DNA of 64,000 nt from NCBI GenBank assembly GCA_029261295.1, contig JAJDBP010000036.1, positions 16,610-80,609 on the forward strand, written 5' to 3'. The position numbers were made by a program, and so were the translations under genes. Shown here piece after piece: positions 18,791-28,155 of this stretch. This DNA is from Nitrospirales bacterium (lineage in GTDB: Bacteria; Nitrospirota; Nitrospiria; Nitrospirales; UBA8639). Position 1 is the first letter of the stretch, and every line of letters starts with the position of its first letter. Below the pieces are notes generated by a model. The model worked only from the letters and a program-made list of their open reading frames with translations. It ran no database searches and was not told the DNA's origin.

Positions 18791-19906
18791 ATGAACGTCC
18801 GTTCCCCACGATATTACCTTTTGATCATCTTCATCGGGATCTTCCTCAACCCCATCAGTTTCCCAGGAGATATGCGAACCGCTTCAGGCAACACGAAAAA
18901 GAATCCATCCTTCCAACATCTCACCCATGACCAATCACTCAGCACTGAAGAACTCAACACCATCTCCGTCTTCGAAAAGGCCAGTAAATCGGTTGCCTAT
19001 ATCACCAATACGGCCGTCAGACGAGACTTCTGGTCGCTCAACACCTTTGAAGTCCCCCAAGGATCCGGATCAGGATTTATTTGGAATACCCAAGGGCACA
19101 TCGTCACCAACTACCATGTGGTTTATGGCGCCCATTCGATTCAAGTCGTTCTTGATGACCAATCGACCCATGATGCCAAGGTGGTCGGAGTAGACCCCGA
19201 CCACGATTTAGCGGTTCTACAGATTAACGCCAATAAAAAACAACTCCATCCACTCGACCTTGGCAATTCACAAAATCTTCGAGTCGGACAACATGTACTG
19301 GCCATCGGCAATCCGTTTGGACTCGATCACACGCTAACAACAGGAGTCGTCAGCGCCTTAGGCCGATCGATTAAATCGATCAACGACCGCACGATCGAAG
19401 GCGTCATCCAAACAGATGCCGCCATCAATCCAGGCAATTCAGGAGGACCACTCCTCAATAGTTCAGGAAAATTAATTGGCGTCAATACTCAAATCATCAG
19501 CCCCAGCGGATCGTTTGCCGGGATTGGCTTTGCGGTGCCCGTCGGCATTGTCAAACGAATCGTGCCACAACTCATTCAGTATGGAAAAGTGATTCGGCCA
19601 GGGTTAGGGGTGTCTCTCATTCCCGATTCCATTGCCAATCGATGGGGCATCAGAGGCATTATCATTGCTCGCGTGCAACCCGAGAGCGCAGCCGACAAAG
19701 CCGGGCTCAAAAGTCTAGAAGAGCTCCGCTCAGGACGAATTCGCCTAGGCGATGTCATTATCTCCATTGACGGCAACCCAGTACAAAGTTTTGACGACCT
19801 CGCCACCATCTTAGACCGCCACAATGTCGGAGACCGCATCAAATTGGGCCTTCGCCGAAACAATAAAGAACGCACCGTCAACATCACCCTCCAAGCCGTG
19901 CAATAA
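18791..19906 (+). CDS. HtrA/Deg-type serine protease with PDZ domain
   Basis: A 371-residue exported protease. A signal or anchor segment YLLIIFIGIFLNPISF is followed by a linker and a trypsin-like domain with His in TNYHVVYGAH (about residue 107), Asp in PDHDLAVLQI (about 137) and Ser in INPGNSGGPLL (about 215), so the catalytic triad is complete. One C-terminal PDZ domain follows (LGVSLIPDSIA to RTVNITLQ), with GDVIISIDGNPV. One PDZ and an N-terminal anchor make it DegS-like in layout, acting in periplasmic quality control or stress signalling. It comes 77 bp after the YjbQ gene and may belong to that transcript. Confidence 0.93.
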   Translation: MNVRSPRYYLLIIFIGIFLNPISFPGDMRTASGNTKKNPSFQHLTHDQSLSTEELNTISVFEKASKSVAYITNTAVRRDFWSLNTFEVPQGSGSGFIWNTQGHIVTNYHVVYGAHSIQVVLDDQSTHDAKVVGVDPDHDLAVLQINANKKQLHPLDLGNSQNLRVGQHVLAIGNPFGLDHTLTTGVVSALGRSIKSINDRTIEGVIQTDAAINPGNSGGPLLNSSGKLIGVNTQIISPSGSFAGIGFAVPVGIVKRIVPQLIQYGKVIRPGLGVSLIPDSIANRWGIRGIIIARVQPESAADKAGLKSLEELRSGRIRLGDVIISIDGNPVQSFDDLATILDRHNVGDRIKLGLRRNNKERTVNITLQAVQ

Positions 19907-20229
19907 TCAGTCATTATGTAGCTTCCGCAGCGAAGTACCTGTGCCCTACCCCAACATAATGAACGGGTTTACTACCCAACACTAAAAATTTATTTTCAGG
20001 AACCCTATACTTTATTTAGTGGGTTGGGTAGCATTGCTACAATATTGTTGATTTATCAGATTTTTATTTAATCTCCACTACCTCATCAATTGAGAAATGA
20101 TAAAGGAGAGGAGCTGGAATTCTTCTAACAATTAATTCAATTCAAAATTTCTTCCTTTTCGAACTCTAAACAATTAGTTGAAATATAAATTTCATAACAA
20201 CCAGTTTTTTCCACAAAAAGCTAGAACAA
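19907..20229. other. AT-rich intergenic region before the SIR2-TPR gene
   Basis: About 320 bp, noticeably richer in A and T than the preceding genes, with no credible frame. It presumably holds the promoter of the SIR2-TPR gene. The change in composition coincides with the start of an accessory gene. Confidence 0.5.
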
Positions 20230-22422
20230 ATGCAACCAACACCAGAGCGGCAATTAAATTTAACAACGGCTGTCAAACAGATATATCAAGCCTGCAAGCT
20301 CAATGATGATGAGAAGCCTCCATTTTTCTTTATTGTTGGTGCAGGTCTATCAGTTCCTTCAATCCCCCTTGCTGCCCAGATTGAAGAAGAATGTAAACAA
20401 ATTGCCCTGGATTTTGGCCACAAAGATACGGCTGCATATCTAGGACCTCTCGAAAGGTATTCCTTTTGGTTCGAAAATGCTTTCCAACAAAGAATCCATC
20501 GGCAAAAATATCTGAGAAAAAAAATGGAAAAGAGTCCGATATCCCACGCCACGTTACGACTTGCCCACCTGCTATCAGAGAAAAAAGTTGCAAATATCGT
20601 AGTTACCCCCAACTTTGATGATCTCATAACAAAGGCGCTCCATTTATTTGGAATCCCACATATTATTTGTGATCATTCTCAAACTGTAGAACGAATTGAT
20701 ACGGAGAGTTCAGACATTCAGATCATTCATGTACATGGAACCTACTGGTTTTATGATTGCTGCAATTTAAAAGGGGAGATTAACACGCAGGCTCAACCAT
20801 CGGAACAAACAACTCGCACGATGAGTGCACTACTGGATAATATCTTGACTCGCCGATCACCTCTCGTAATTGGCTACAGTGGTTGGGACGGGGATGGAAT
20901 CATGTCAGCACTGAAGCGCCGTCTCACTTCTCCTCTCCCTTATCGTCTGTATTGGTTTTGCTATCGATTGTCTGATTTAGAACAGTTACCAGACTGGCTA
21001 AAAGCGAATGGGGATGTATTTTTCGTAATTCTGGAACAACCACCGGCCCAACAAAAGATATCGAAACCACGTTGGACCAAAAGAAAAGGTGAGGGAAATC
21101 TAGAATTGACGCTACCATTAGAAGAAAAATCATTTGCCGATAAACCCATCGAAGAAAAAATCCTTCCAGCTCAAAAGGTTCTCGATGAGATCAATAAAAC
21201 ATTTCAACTTGGAACTCCAAAACTTCTTGATGACCCGCTGGGATTTCTTGCTAAACATTTTGACCTGTCTTTACCTCAAGACGAAGAAAACCCTAAAGAG
21301 ACAACTCCCTACTTCTTTAGCAGTGTTATTCGTGAGATTGAACAGGCAAGAGAATGTATGAGTTCTAAGAAAAATGAATCGCTTCTTGAGACACAACTAG
21401 AATTTAAGATAGATGAAATTCGAAATGCGGTTCGTCAATCACAGTACAATCATGCCATCAAAAAAGCCCATGAACTAGAGATTGACCAACTCCCTGTTAA
21501 ACAACTTCAGGATCTTTGGGACGTGGTTCTCGGTGCGACAAATGTTCCCTCTGAAAAATTAGAAGAACAGTTAAGTACTTACGAACTCCTCATCCAATGT
21601 GGAGTCACACTTTCACGCCAAATTCCAGAAAATAAAATTCCTATTCAAATTCACGTTGCCAAGGCTTTGGGCAAGAAAGGTTCCACTCTCAGCCTTCTTG
21701 ACCGCCCCGAGGAAGGACTCGCCGTCTATGACGAGGTCGTAACTCGGTTCGGCCAAGCTACCGAGCTGGCGCTCCGAGAGTCAGTCGCTTGGGCTTTGGG
21801 CAATAAGGGTTACATTCTTGGCATCCTCCACCGCCCCGAGGATGGACTCGCCGTCTATGACGAGATCGTAACTCGATTCGGACAAGCTACCGAGCTGGCA
21901 CTCCGAGAGCAAGTCGCTAGGGCTTTGCTCAATAAAGGTGTGGCACTCGGCATCCTCGACCGTCACGAGGAAGGACTCACCCTCTATGACGAGGTCGTAA
22001 CTCGGTTCGGCGAAGCCACCGAGCTGGCGCTCCGAGAGTCAGTCGCTTGGGCTTTGGGCAATAAGGGTTACATTCTCGGCATCCTCGACCGTCACGAGGA
22101 ATCTATCGCGGTCTATGACGAGATCGTAACTCGGTTCGGGCAAGCTACCGAGTCGGCGATCCAAAAGGAAGTCGCCAGGGCCTTGTTGAATAAAGGCTTT
22201 AGCCTCAAATTTCTTAAAAAACTCAATCCTGCGTTGGCAACTTTCACTCAAATTCTTGAACGATTCGGAGACAGCACAGAACCTGGCATCCGTCAGCAGG
22301 TAGATAAAGCCATTAAAGAACTAGATAAAACCCAAACACTAAAAAAAAGAAAAGCCTCAATTACCAAAAAAACCAAATCTTCAAAAAAGACAAAAACAGA
22401 CAAGACAACTAAAAAGAAATAG
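20230..22422 (+). CDS. SIR2-like domain protein with TPR-type repeats (candidate NADase defence effector)
   Basis: A 730-residue protein. An N-terminal SIR2-like domain (about residues 25-265) shows the NAD-binding motif VGAGLSVPS (Gly37), TPNFDD with Asn128 and Asp130, HVHG with His169, and VIGYSGWDGDGI. SIR2-like domains of this type hydrolyse NAD in anti-phage systems such as DSR, Thoeris and Avs5. A linker leads to five tandem 43-residue units (residues 476-690), each ending in a pattern like YDEVVTRFGQATELALRE, which look TPR-like. A lysine-rich tail follows. No P-loop was found, so it is not the usual SIR2-STAND architecture. No associated gene abuts it. The immune role is inference; the domain calls are direct. 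Confidence 0.85.
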   Translation: MQPTPERQLNLTTAVKQIYQACKLNDDEKPPFFFIVGAGLSVPSIPLAAQIEEECKQIALDFGHKDTAAYLGPLERYSFWFENAFQQRIHRQKYLRKKMEKSPISHATLRLAHLLSEKKVANIVVTPNFDDLITKALHLFGIPHIICDHSQTVERIDTESSDIQIIHVHGTYWFYDCCNLKGEINTQAQPSEQTTRTMSALLDNILTRRSPLVIGYSGWDGDGIMSALKRRLTSPLPYRLYWFCYRLSDLEQLPDWLKANGDVFFVILEQPPAQQKISKPRWTKRKGEGNLELTLPLEEKSFADKPIEEKILPAQKVLDEINKTFQLGTPKLLDDPLGFLAKHFDLSLPQDEENPKETTPYFFSSVIREIEQARECMSSKKNESLLETQLEFKIDEIRNAVRQSQYNHAIKKAHELEIDQLPVKQLQDLWDVVLGATNVPSEKLEEQLSTYELLIQCGVTLSRQIPENKIPIQIHVAKALGKKGSTLSLLDRPEEGLAVYDEVVTRFGQATELALRESVAWALGNKGYILGILHRPEDGLAVYDEIVTRFGQATELALREQVARALLNKGVALGILDRHEEGLTLYDEVVTRFGEATELALRESVAWALGNKGYILGILDRHEESIAVYDEIVTRFGQATESAIQKEVARALLNKGFSLKFLKKLNPALATFTQILERFGDSTEPGIRQQVDKAIKELDKTQTLKKRKASITKKTKSSKKTKTDKTTKKK
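21655..22299 (+). repeat. five in-frame 129-bp tandem repeats in the SIR2-TPR gene
   Basis: Units start at 21655, 21784, 21913, 22042 and 22171, each encoding 43 residues. Units two and four share long identical stretches, such as the run beginning GTCGCTTGGGCTTTGGGCAA, which points to duplication of a two-unit, 258-bp block. The last unit is the most diverged. Such near-identical repeats can expand or contract by recombination. Confidence 0.85.
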
Positions 22423-22554
22423 CATTCACAAAGAGACCCTAAATTCGGGTTTTCAACTTTATACTACACCTGGACAGTGAATTAGATTCCCACTCCCTAA
22501 AGTATTTGGCCTTTCCACCTTACTCGACTTTCAGTAGAAAACTATGAATTACCT

Positions 22555-23430
22555 ATGCCATTGGTAAGTGCCATAATTCCTGCTTTTAATGGAACTTCTC
22601 GATACCTTCGAGAAGCTATTCTCAGTGTTCTAGGACAAACGTTCCAAGATTTGGAACTCATCATTGTGGATGATGCGTCCGACGACGATCCTTCTTCGGT
22701 AATTCCCTCCGCTCCGAATATTCAATTGTTTAGAAGAACGGTGAACGGAGGGATCGCTGTGGCTCGGAACAGTGGCGCCAACCTTGCCTCTGGGCAATAC
22801 CTCTCGTTTTTAGATCAGGATGATCTCTGGGAACCTACGTTTTTGGAAGAGACATTAGCCAAACTATCTGAAAATCCAAAGGCAGCCCTTGTTCATACGG
22901 ATGGCTATAAGATTAACGAACAGAACCACATCTTTGAATACGATGGGGCCATGAAACATTACGATACGATTTCTCAAATCCTACGGAATGGCCACGATAC
23001 TGCGACGAACGGCACGTTGCTCCGACGGCATTGCTTTACTCAAATCAATGGGTATGACGAACGGCTGACCATTTGTGAGGACCTTGATCTTGGCATTCGC
23101 CTTTTCCAACGCTATCCCTTGATCCATCTACCCAAGGCGTTATATCGGCATCGCCACTATCCTCATAATGCTTCTCGATCTATCCCTTCCCCTCAAGCCC
23201 TCCAAGGGCGAAAGATATTCCTTGAAAAACATGTGCCTTCCTGTACCAGAGGAACAGCGGCGGGGAAGGCTTTGAAAAAGGACTGGGCGCAGTATTATAG
23301 CGACAAGGGAAAATGGCACTTGTCTCAAGGGGAAAGAAAGGCTGCGCAGGCTGCACTCATTACGTCGTTGAGATACCAACCTTTTGCTTATAAGACGTAT
23401 TTAAGGTTGATGCGGGTGGCTCTTCCGTGA
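22555..23430 (+). CDS. family 2 glycosyltransferase
   Basis: A 291-residue GT-A glycosyltransferase. The start VSAIIPAFNG is followed by REAILSVLGQTFQDLELIIVDDASDD, ARNSGANLASGQYLSFLDQDDLW (the metal- and nucleotide-binding acidic motif) and the acceptor-side region TNGTLLRRHCF and ICEDLDLGIRL (ED base). It transfers a sugar from a nucleotide donor, probably to a glycan or lipid carrier at the cytoplasmic face of the membrane; the sugar cannot be deduced. It stands alone between the SIR2-TPR gene and a repeat-containing spacer, so it may be part of the same acquired patch. Confidence 0.92.
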   Translation: MPLVSAIIPAFNGTSRYLREAILSVLGQTFQDLELIIVDDASDDDPSSVIPSAPNIQLFRRTVNGGIAVARNSGANLASGQYLSFLDQDDLWEPTFLEETLAKLSENPKAALVHTDGYKINEQNHIFEYDGAMKHYDTISQILRNGHDTATNGTLLRRHCFTQINGYDERLTICEDLDLGIRLFQRYPLIHLPKALYRHRHYPHNASRSIPSPQALQGRKIFLEKHVPSCTRGTAAGKALKKDWAQYYSDKGKWHLSQGERKAAQAALITSLRYQPFAYKTYLRLMRVALP

Positions 23431-23513
23431 ATTTTGAAGAATTTAGGGAAAGGGCATTTTCAAAAATGGCTGGCCTGACGAAAATGGGTGGCTGAGGACT
23501 CTACCTCCCCTGG

Positions 23514-23534
23514 CCCCTCCTTACAAAGGAGGGG
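23514..23534. repeat. 21-bp palindromic repeat (family A)
   Basis: CCCCTCCTT, a three-base loop ACA and AAGGAGGGG form a perfect 9-bp stem. The same hairpin in the opposite orientation lies at 63660-63680, and the flanking CTCTACCTCCCCTGG is also shared there. It is 84 bp after the glycosyltransferase stop. Confidence 0.85.
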
Positions 23535-23613
23535 AATTGATGGGAGAACCTAGAGGTGATATTGACCTAAATTGAAAGTTGTAAGATTTTTTAAGTCTTT
23601 ACCTTCACCCTAG

Positions 23614-23636
23614 CCCTCTCCCTTAAAGGGAGAGGG
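23614..23636. repeat. 23-bp palindromic repeat (family B)
   Basis: An 11-bp stem (CCCTCTCCCTT with AAGGGAGAGGG) around one A. It is built like the family A hairpin and lies 80 bp from it, before the 3' end of clpB. It could act as a terminator or a small mobile repeat. Confidence 0.75.
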
Positions 23637-23660
23637 AATTTGAGACGAGCTAATTTGGTG

Positions 23661-26261
23661 TTAGGTTTCGGGGGTGTCTTTGGCTTCTAGGGCAAACTTG
23701 CCGTCGATGACATCGCCGATGATGGTTTGGCCGTCTACGGCTTTGCCTTGGATGATTAATCTCGACAGTGGTGTTTCGATCACTTGTTGAATAAGCCGCT
23801 TTAATGGTCTGGCGCCATAGACCGGATCATATCCGCGCGATGCGAGTTCTGAAATGGCTGCCGGCGTTAACTCCAAGGTCATTTGCCGATCCTCTAATCG
23901 GGCCCGCAATCGTCCTAGTTGGATCTCGACAATCGGTCCCAGTTCTTCTTGTGTCAGCGGATGGAAGACTACGACTTCATCGACTCGGTTGAGGAATTCA
24001 GGGCGGAAATGTTGTTGAATTTCCCTGAGGACTAAACTTCGCAGTCCTTCATAATCCATCTTCTGTTGTTGCGCTTCCAAAATTTCCTGACTTCCCAGAT
24101 TAGAGGTCATGATGAGGACGGTGTTTTTGAAGTCCACCGTTCGACCTTGGGATTCAGTCAATCTTCCATCATCAAGAACTTGAAGTAATACATTAAATAC
24201 ATCGTGATGGGCCTTTTCGACTTCGTCAAATAAGATCACCGAAAATGGTTTTCGCCTCACGGCTTCAGTCAATTGACCTCCTTCTTCATAACCCACATAG
24301 CCTGGAGGGGCTCCTATTAAGCGCGCCACGGTGTGCTTTTCCATATATTCAGACATATCAATGCGAACAAGATTCGATTCATCATCAAAGAGGGTATGGG
24401 CCAAGGCGCGAGCTAATTCTGTCTTTCCCACCCCGGTTGGCCCTAAAAACAAGAAGGACCCAATCGGACGATTCGGATCTTTGATCCCGGACCGGGCCCG
24501 TAACACCGCATCAGCCACGGCTCGGACGGCTTCGTCCTGACCAATCACCCGTTTGTGCAAATGTTCATCCAGATGGAGAAGTTTCTCTACCTCACCTTGC
24601 ATTAACCGGTTCATGGGGATGCCCGTCCACCGACTGACCACCTCCGCAATATCTTCTTCATCCACTTCTTCTTTTAAGAGACGGTTTTCCTGGTTGTCAC
24701 CGGTCAGGCGCTCTTCCTCTCCACGCATTTCCTTTTCCAAGCGAGGTAATGAGCCATATCGCAATTCAGCCACCTTATTTAAATCATAATTTCGTTCGGC
24801 TTGTTCAATATCTTGCTTCACGCCTTCCATCGCCTGCCGCAATTCTTGCAGTTTCCCCACAGAAGATTTTTCAATATCCCACTGTGTTTGCAGTTCGGCG
24901 AGGGTCTCTTGTTTGCTAGTTAACTCCTGCTCTAAGTTGGCCAACCGTGTTTGGCTTCCTGTATCCGTTTCTTTTTTTAAAGCTTCCCTTTCAATTTCTA
25001 ATTGCAAGACTTTGCGAGAAATCTCATCCATTTCTGCAGGCATACTATCGATTTCCGTCCGCAAACGCGCAGCCGATTCATCGATCAAATCAATGGCTTT
25101 ATCCGGCAAAAACCGATCGCCAATATACCGATGCGATAAACGCGCCGCTGCTACCAGTGCCGAATCTTTAATACGAACGCCATGATGCACTTCGTAGCGT
25201 TCCCTGAGGCCACGTAGGATAGAAATAGTATCTTCAACCGATGGTTGATCAACCACTACTGGTTGGAAGCGCCGCTCTAAGGCCGCATCTTTTTCAATAT
25301 GTTTTCGGTATTCATCGAGAGTAGTCGCCCCAATTAAATGCAGGTCCCCACGGGCTAACATAGGCTTCAAAAGATTGGCGGCATCCATGGCCCCTTCTGC
25401 GGCCCCCGCCCCTACCACCGTGTGCAATTCATCGATGAATAACAGAATTTGTCCTTGAGATGATTGTACTTCTTTCAGCACGGCCTTTAAGCGTTCTTCA
25501 AATTCCCCTCGAAATTTTGCGCCGGCTACCAAGGCCCCCATATCCAGTACCACCAGTCGTTTTTGTTTGAGCCCTTCGGGAACATCACCTTTGATAATCC
25601 GTTGAGCTAATCCTTCGACAATGGCGGTTTTTCCCACTCCAGGTTCCCCAATGAGAACGGGATTATTTTTGGTTCGTCGTGACAATATTTGAATAACTCG
25701 ACGAATTTCTTCATCCCGTCCAATGACCGGATCAAGCTTTCCCTGACTGGCCGCCCGTGTAAGATCACGGCCATATTTTTCCAATGATTGATAGGTCCCT
25801 TCCGGATCTTGGCTTGTCACACGCTGATTCCCACGCACATGCTGAAGACCGGCTAACACCTTATCGCGTTTCAATCCTAGCGCTTTAAACACGCCGCCTT
25901 CTTCTACCATGGCCAACAACACATGTTCCACACTCAGGAATTCGTCCCGAAGTTCTTTCATTTCTGTTTCTGCTTTATTCAGGACTTGTCCCAATCGTGG
26001 AGTCAGATGCACCTGCCCTGGGGCTGAACCACTGACTTGTACTTGGGGAATTTTTTGGAGTGTGTGTTCGACAGCTTTACTGACAGCCTGAGGCGAGACC
26101 CCGGCTTGTTCAAGAATAGGTGTGGTCGAACCGTCAGCTTGCTCCAGAAGGGCGACTAACAAATGTTCGACGTCTATGCCTTGATGATTTCGACGCATCG
26201 CTAAACCCGACGCCGCCTGCAAGGCTTCTTGTAATTTGATCGTCATTTCATTGGGATTCAT
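23661..26261 (-). CDS. clpB: ClpB disaggregase
   Basis: ClpB is a hexameric ATPase that, with DnaK, pulls apart protein aggregates in the cytoplasm. With the start at ATG 26261 the product is 866 residues, the usual length; GAAGAGGTG lies just upstream, and the start at 26303 would add 14 atypical residues. Order: repeat Clp N domain, first AAA domain with [15 protein letters not shown], a coiled-coil middle domain rich in Glu/Lys/Arg (with [20 protein letters not shown]), and second AAA domain with [15 protein letters not shown] and TSNLGSQEI. The C-terminal D2-small domain is complete. It follows the glnE-like gene on the same strand with about 170 bp between. Confidence 0.97.
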   Translation of the reverse strand: MNPNEMTIKLQEALQAASGLAMRRNHQGIDVEHLLVALLEQADGSTTPILEQAGVSPQAVSKAVEHTLQKIPQVQVSGSAPGQVHLTPRLGQVLNKAETEMKELRDEFLSVEHVLLAMVEEGGVFKALGLKRDKVLAGLQHVRGNQRVTSQDPEGTYQSLEKYGRDLTRAASQGKLDPVIGRDEEIRRVIQILSRRTKNNPVLIGEPGVGKTAIVEGLAQRIIKGDVPEGLKQKRLVVLDMGALVAGAKFRGEFEERLKAVLKEVQSSQGQILLFIDELHTVVGAGAAEGAMDAANLLKPMLARGDLHLIGATTLDEYRKHIEKDAALERRFQPVVVDQPSVEDTISILRGLRERYEVHHGVRIKDSALVAAARLSHRYIGDRFLPDKAIDLIDESAARLRTEIDSMPAEMDEISRKVLQLEIEREALKKETDTGSQTRLANLEQELTSKQETLAELQTQWDIEKSSVGKLQELRQAMEGVKQDIEQAERNYDLNKVAELRYGSLPRLEKEMRGEEERLTGDNQENRLLKEEVDEEDIAEVVSRWTGIPMNRLMQGEVEKLLHLDEHLHKRVIGQDEAVRAVADAVLRARSGIKDPNRPIGSFLFLGPTGVGKTELARALAHTLFDDESNLVRIDMSEYMEKHTVARLIGAPPGYVGYEEGGQLTEAVRRKPFSVILFDEVEKAHHDVFNVLLQVLDDGRLTESQGRTVDFKNTVLIMTSNLGSQEILEAQQQKMDYEGLRSLVLREIQQHFRPEFLNRVDEVVVFHPLTQEELGPIVEIQLGRLRARLEDRQMTLELTPAAISELASRGYDPVYGARPLKRLIQQVIETPLSRLIIQGKAVDGQTIIGDVIDGKFALEAKDTPET

Positions 26262-26432
26262 CAGGACACCTCTTCCTTTGATTTTTCTTCCTTCAACCGA
26301 CAACAGTCATGATTAAGACCATGACTCTATCGTTTTCTGTGTCTTCGTTTCTTCCTATAGAGATAATCATTTCTCTTAGGAATTCAAGGCCGCATGACGA
26401 TTTTTCTAAAAAAAGAGAGGGATGACTACGGG

Positions 26433-28085
26433 TTAATCAGCGGGCATGACGGTAACGATTTCTTGATATAGACGATGAACGGCTTCGGTGTGCTGACGAT
26501 AATCCACGAGTAACCCTTCAGCGGTCTGTTTGCTGGTGTCCCCTTTCGGATACCCCATTCTTATGGCACATTTGGCAATTTCATCGGTTTTGGATGGCAG
26601 GAGATGGGTCTGCAGTTCATGCACCATTTGAATTTTATTTTCAAGATTTCGTAAGAAAATATATGATGTCTTGAGTTGATGGACAGCCCCGACTTTTAAC
26701 TTTCCGACTCTCATTAATTTGACCAGACTTTTTAATGTTTGGCGATCACGAATCGCAGGATATCGATACCCCCACCGCAATTGCAGTCCTTGGACAATAA
26801 ATTCAATTTCTCGAATGCCCCCCCTGCCCAACTTCACATTTCGCTCGAGTTCTCCACGGCGCGTTAACTTGATGACCATTTGCCTTCGCAGTTCATGAAT
26901 CGCCTCAAACACTTGGGGAGCCATCTCTCTTGTCCCATAGACAAACTTCCCCATTTTCTTGAGCAGCGATTGTCCAATCCGAAGATCTCCAGCAATGGGT
27001 TTGGCTTTCAAAAACGCCAGTCGCTCCCACGTCCGACCCCGTGTTTGATAATACTGGCAGGCATCTTCTACCGAACAGGCTAATGGCCCAACCTCACCTT
27101 CAGGACGCAACCGCATATCCACTCGGAATAAGGCGCCTTCCGAGGTGGAGACGGACAACACATTGGTGAGCTCTCTCGCTAACCCATGAAAATAATCAGC
27201 ATCAAGGACGGGCTGTCGTTTGGTGTTTCCCCTGGCACTTTCTTTTTCCGCTTGAAAGACATAAATAAGATCGACATCCGAACTATAATTGAGTTCCCAT
27301 CCCCCCAGTTTCCCCATCGCCAACACCGAAAAGCCGACACGGGTTTTTGCCTTGTTTACTGATGCAGTCCGAACATTTCCATTTTGGCCTAGGAGGTGTT
27401 GCTCAACCAATTCATACGCTGACTGAATCACCACAGCTGCTAAATCGGAAAGGACGGTATACGTTTCAATCGGCGTAGCAATACCAAGGAGGTCACGAAT
27501 CCCTAGGCGAAGCATTTCTCGTCGTTTCAATCGCCTCAAGGCCTCACATTTGGCGTCATATGTTTTTACTCCCGCTAACATGGCCTCACCTAGGTTTAAT
27601 AACTTCGATTTGGTTCGTCGCTGAACGAGGACACGATCATCTTCAATCCAATACACCAATAACGGATCGCGAATCAGCGTCTGCGCCATGGCCTGACTGT
27701 TTCCAAACACCGTCCCCAACACCTCGAGAACGTGCGGCATTTGTTGCAAATATTGGAATAATTGGAGGCGATGAATGCCGGAATCTACATAGCGTTCCCA
27801 TTCATTTAACGCCTGATCTGGATCCGCCGTGTGTGATAACCCGGAAAGCAGCCCTGGCAGAAAACTCGCTAGGGTTTTCCTTGTATGCGGATCTCCGGCC
27901 ATAGCTTGTAAATTTTGGTCGGCTCGTTTCCAATCTTGAAGCCCAAACGATTGAAGTAACCGAGCCACTTCAGAGGAAGCGAGATTGCTGGCCAACAGAA
28001 TAGGGGTAGGATCAGGAAGAGGAGAAGAAAATTCTCGTTTCCTGAGCACTGTTTTTTGGGAGGTAGGTTTAGTAGATGATTTCAT
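26433..28085 (-). CDS. GlnE-like protein, N-terminal (adenylyl-removing type) half
   Basis: A 550-residue protein equivalent to one of the two nucleotidyltransferase halves of glutamine synthetase adenylyltransferase, which is normally about 950 residues. It has GMGKLGGWELNYSSDVDLI near residue 250, with the SDVD metal motif intact, VDMRLRPEGEVGPL, GRTWERLAFLKAK and, C-terminally, KLGRGGIREIEFIVQGLQL. The sequence around these motifs fits the N-terminal, deadenylylating half. It ends with the helical region normally lying between the halves. It diverges from the second GlnE-like gene, whose likely start is 71 bp away. Its target, glnA, is 2.4 kb away with the modifiable tyrosine present. Confidence 0.87.
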   Translation of the reverse strand: MKSSTKPTSQKTVLRKREFSSPLPDPTPILLASNLASSEVARLLQSFGLQDWKRADQNLQAMAGDPHTRKTLASFLPGLLSGLSHTADPDQALNEWERYVDSGIHRLQLFQYLQQMPHVLEVLGTVFGNSQAMAQTLIRDPLLVYWIEDDRVLVQRRTKSKLLNLGEAMLAGVKTYDAKCEALRRLKRREMLRLGIRDLLGIATPIETYTVLSDLAAVVIQSAYELVEQHLLGQNGNVRTASVNKAKTRVGFSVLAMGKLGGWELNYSSDVDLIYVFQAEKESARGNTKRQPVLDADYFHGLARELTNVLSVSTSEGALFRVDMRLRPEGEVGPLACSVEDACQYYQTRGRTWERLAFLKAKPIAGDLRIGQSLLKKMGKFVYGTREMAPQVFEAIHELRRQMVIKLTRRGELERNVKLGRGGIREIEFIVQGLQLRWGYRYPAIRDRQTLKSLVKLMRVGKLKVGAVHQLKTSYIFLRNLENKIQMVHELQTHLLPSKTDEIAKCAIRMGYPKGDTSKQTAEGLLVDYRQHTEAVHRLYQEIVTVMPAD

Positions 28086-28155
28086 GAAGACAGAAAATTA
28101 TACGAGACCCAGCCAGGCCTTACAATGCAAGAAGTTTTCAGTATACTGCAATATT

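Noticed and set aside
21655..22299. CRISPR-like array
   Set aside because: The repeats are 129 bp, in frame and without spacers; they encode protein repeats.
26304..26432. Possible heat-shock operator before clpB
   Set aside because: A small inverted repeat (AGAGATAATCATTTCTCT) is present but does not match CIRCE.
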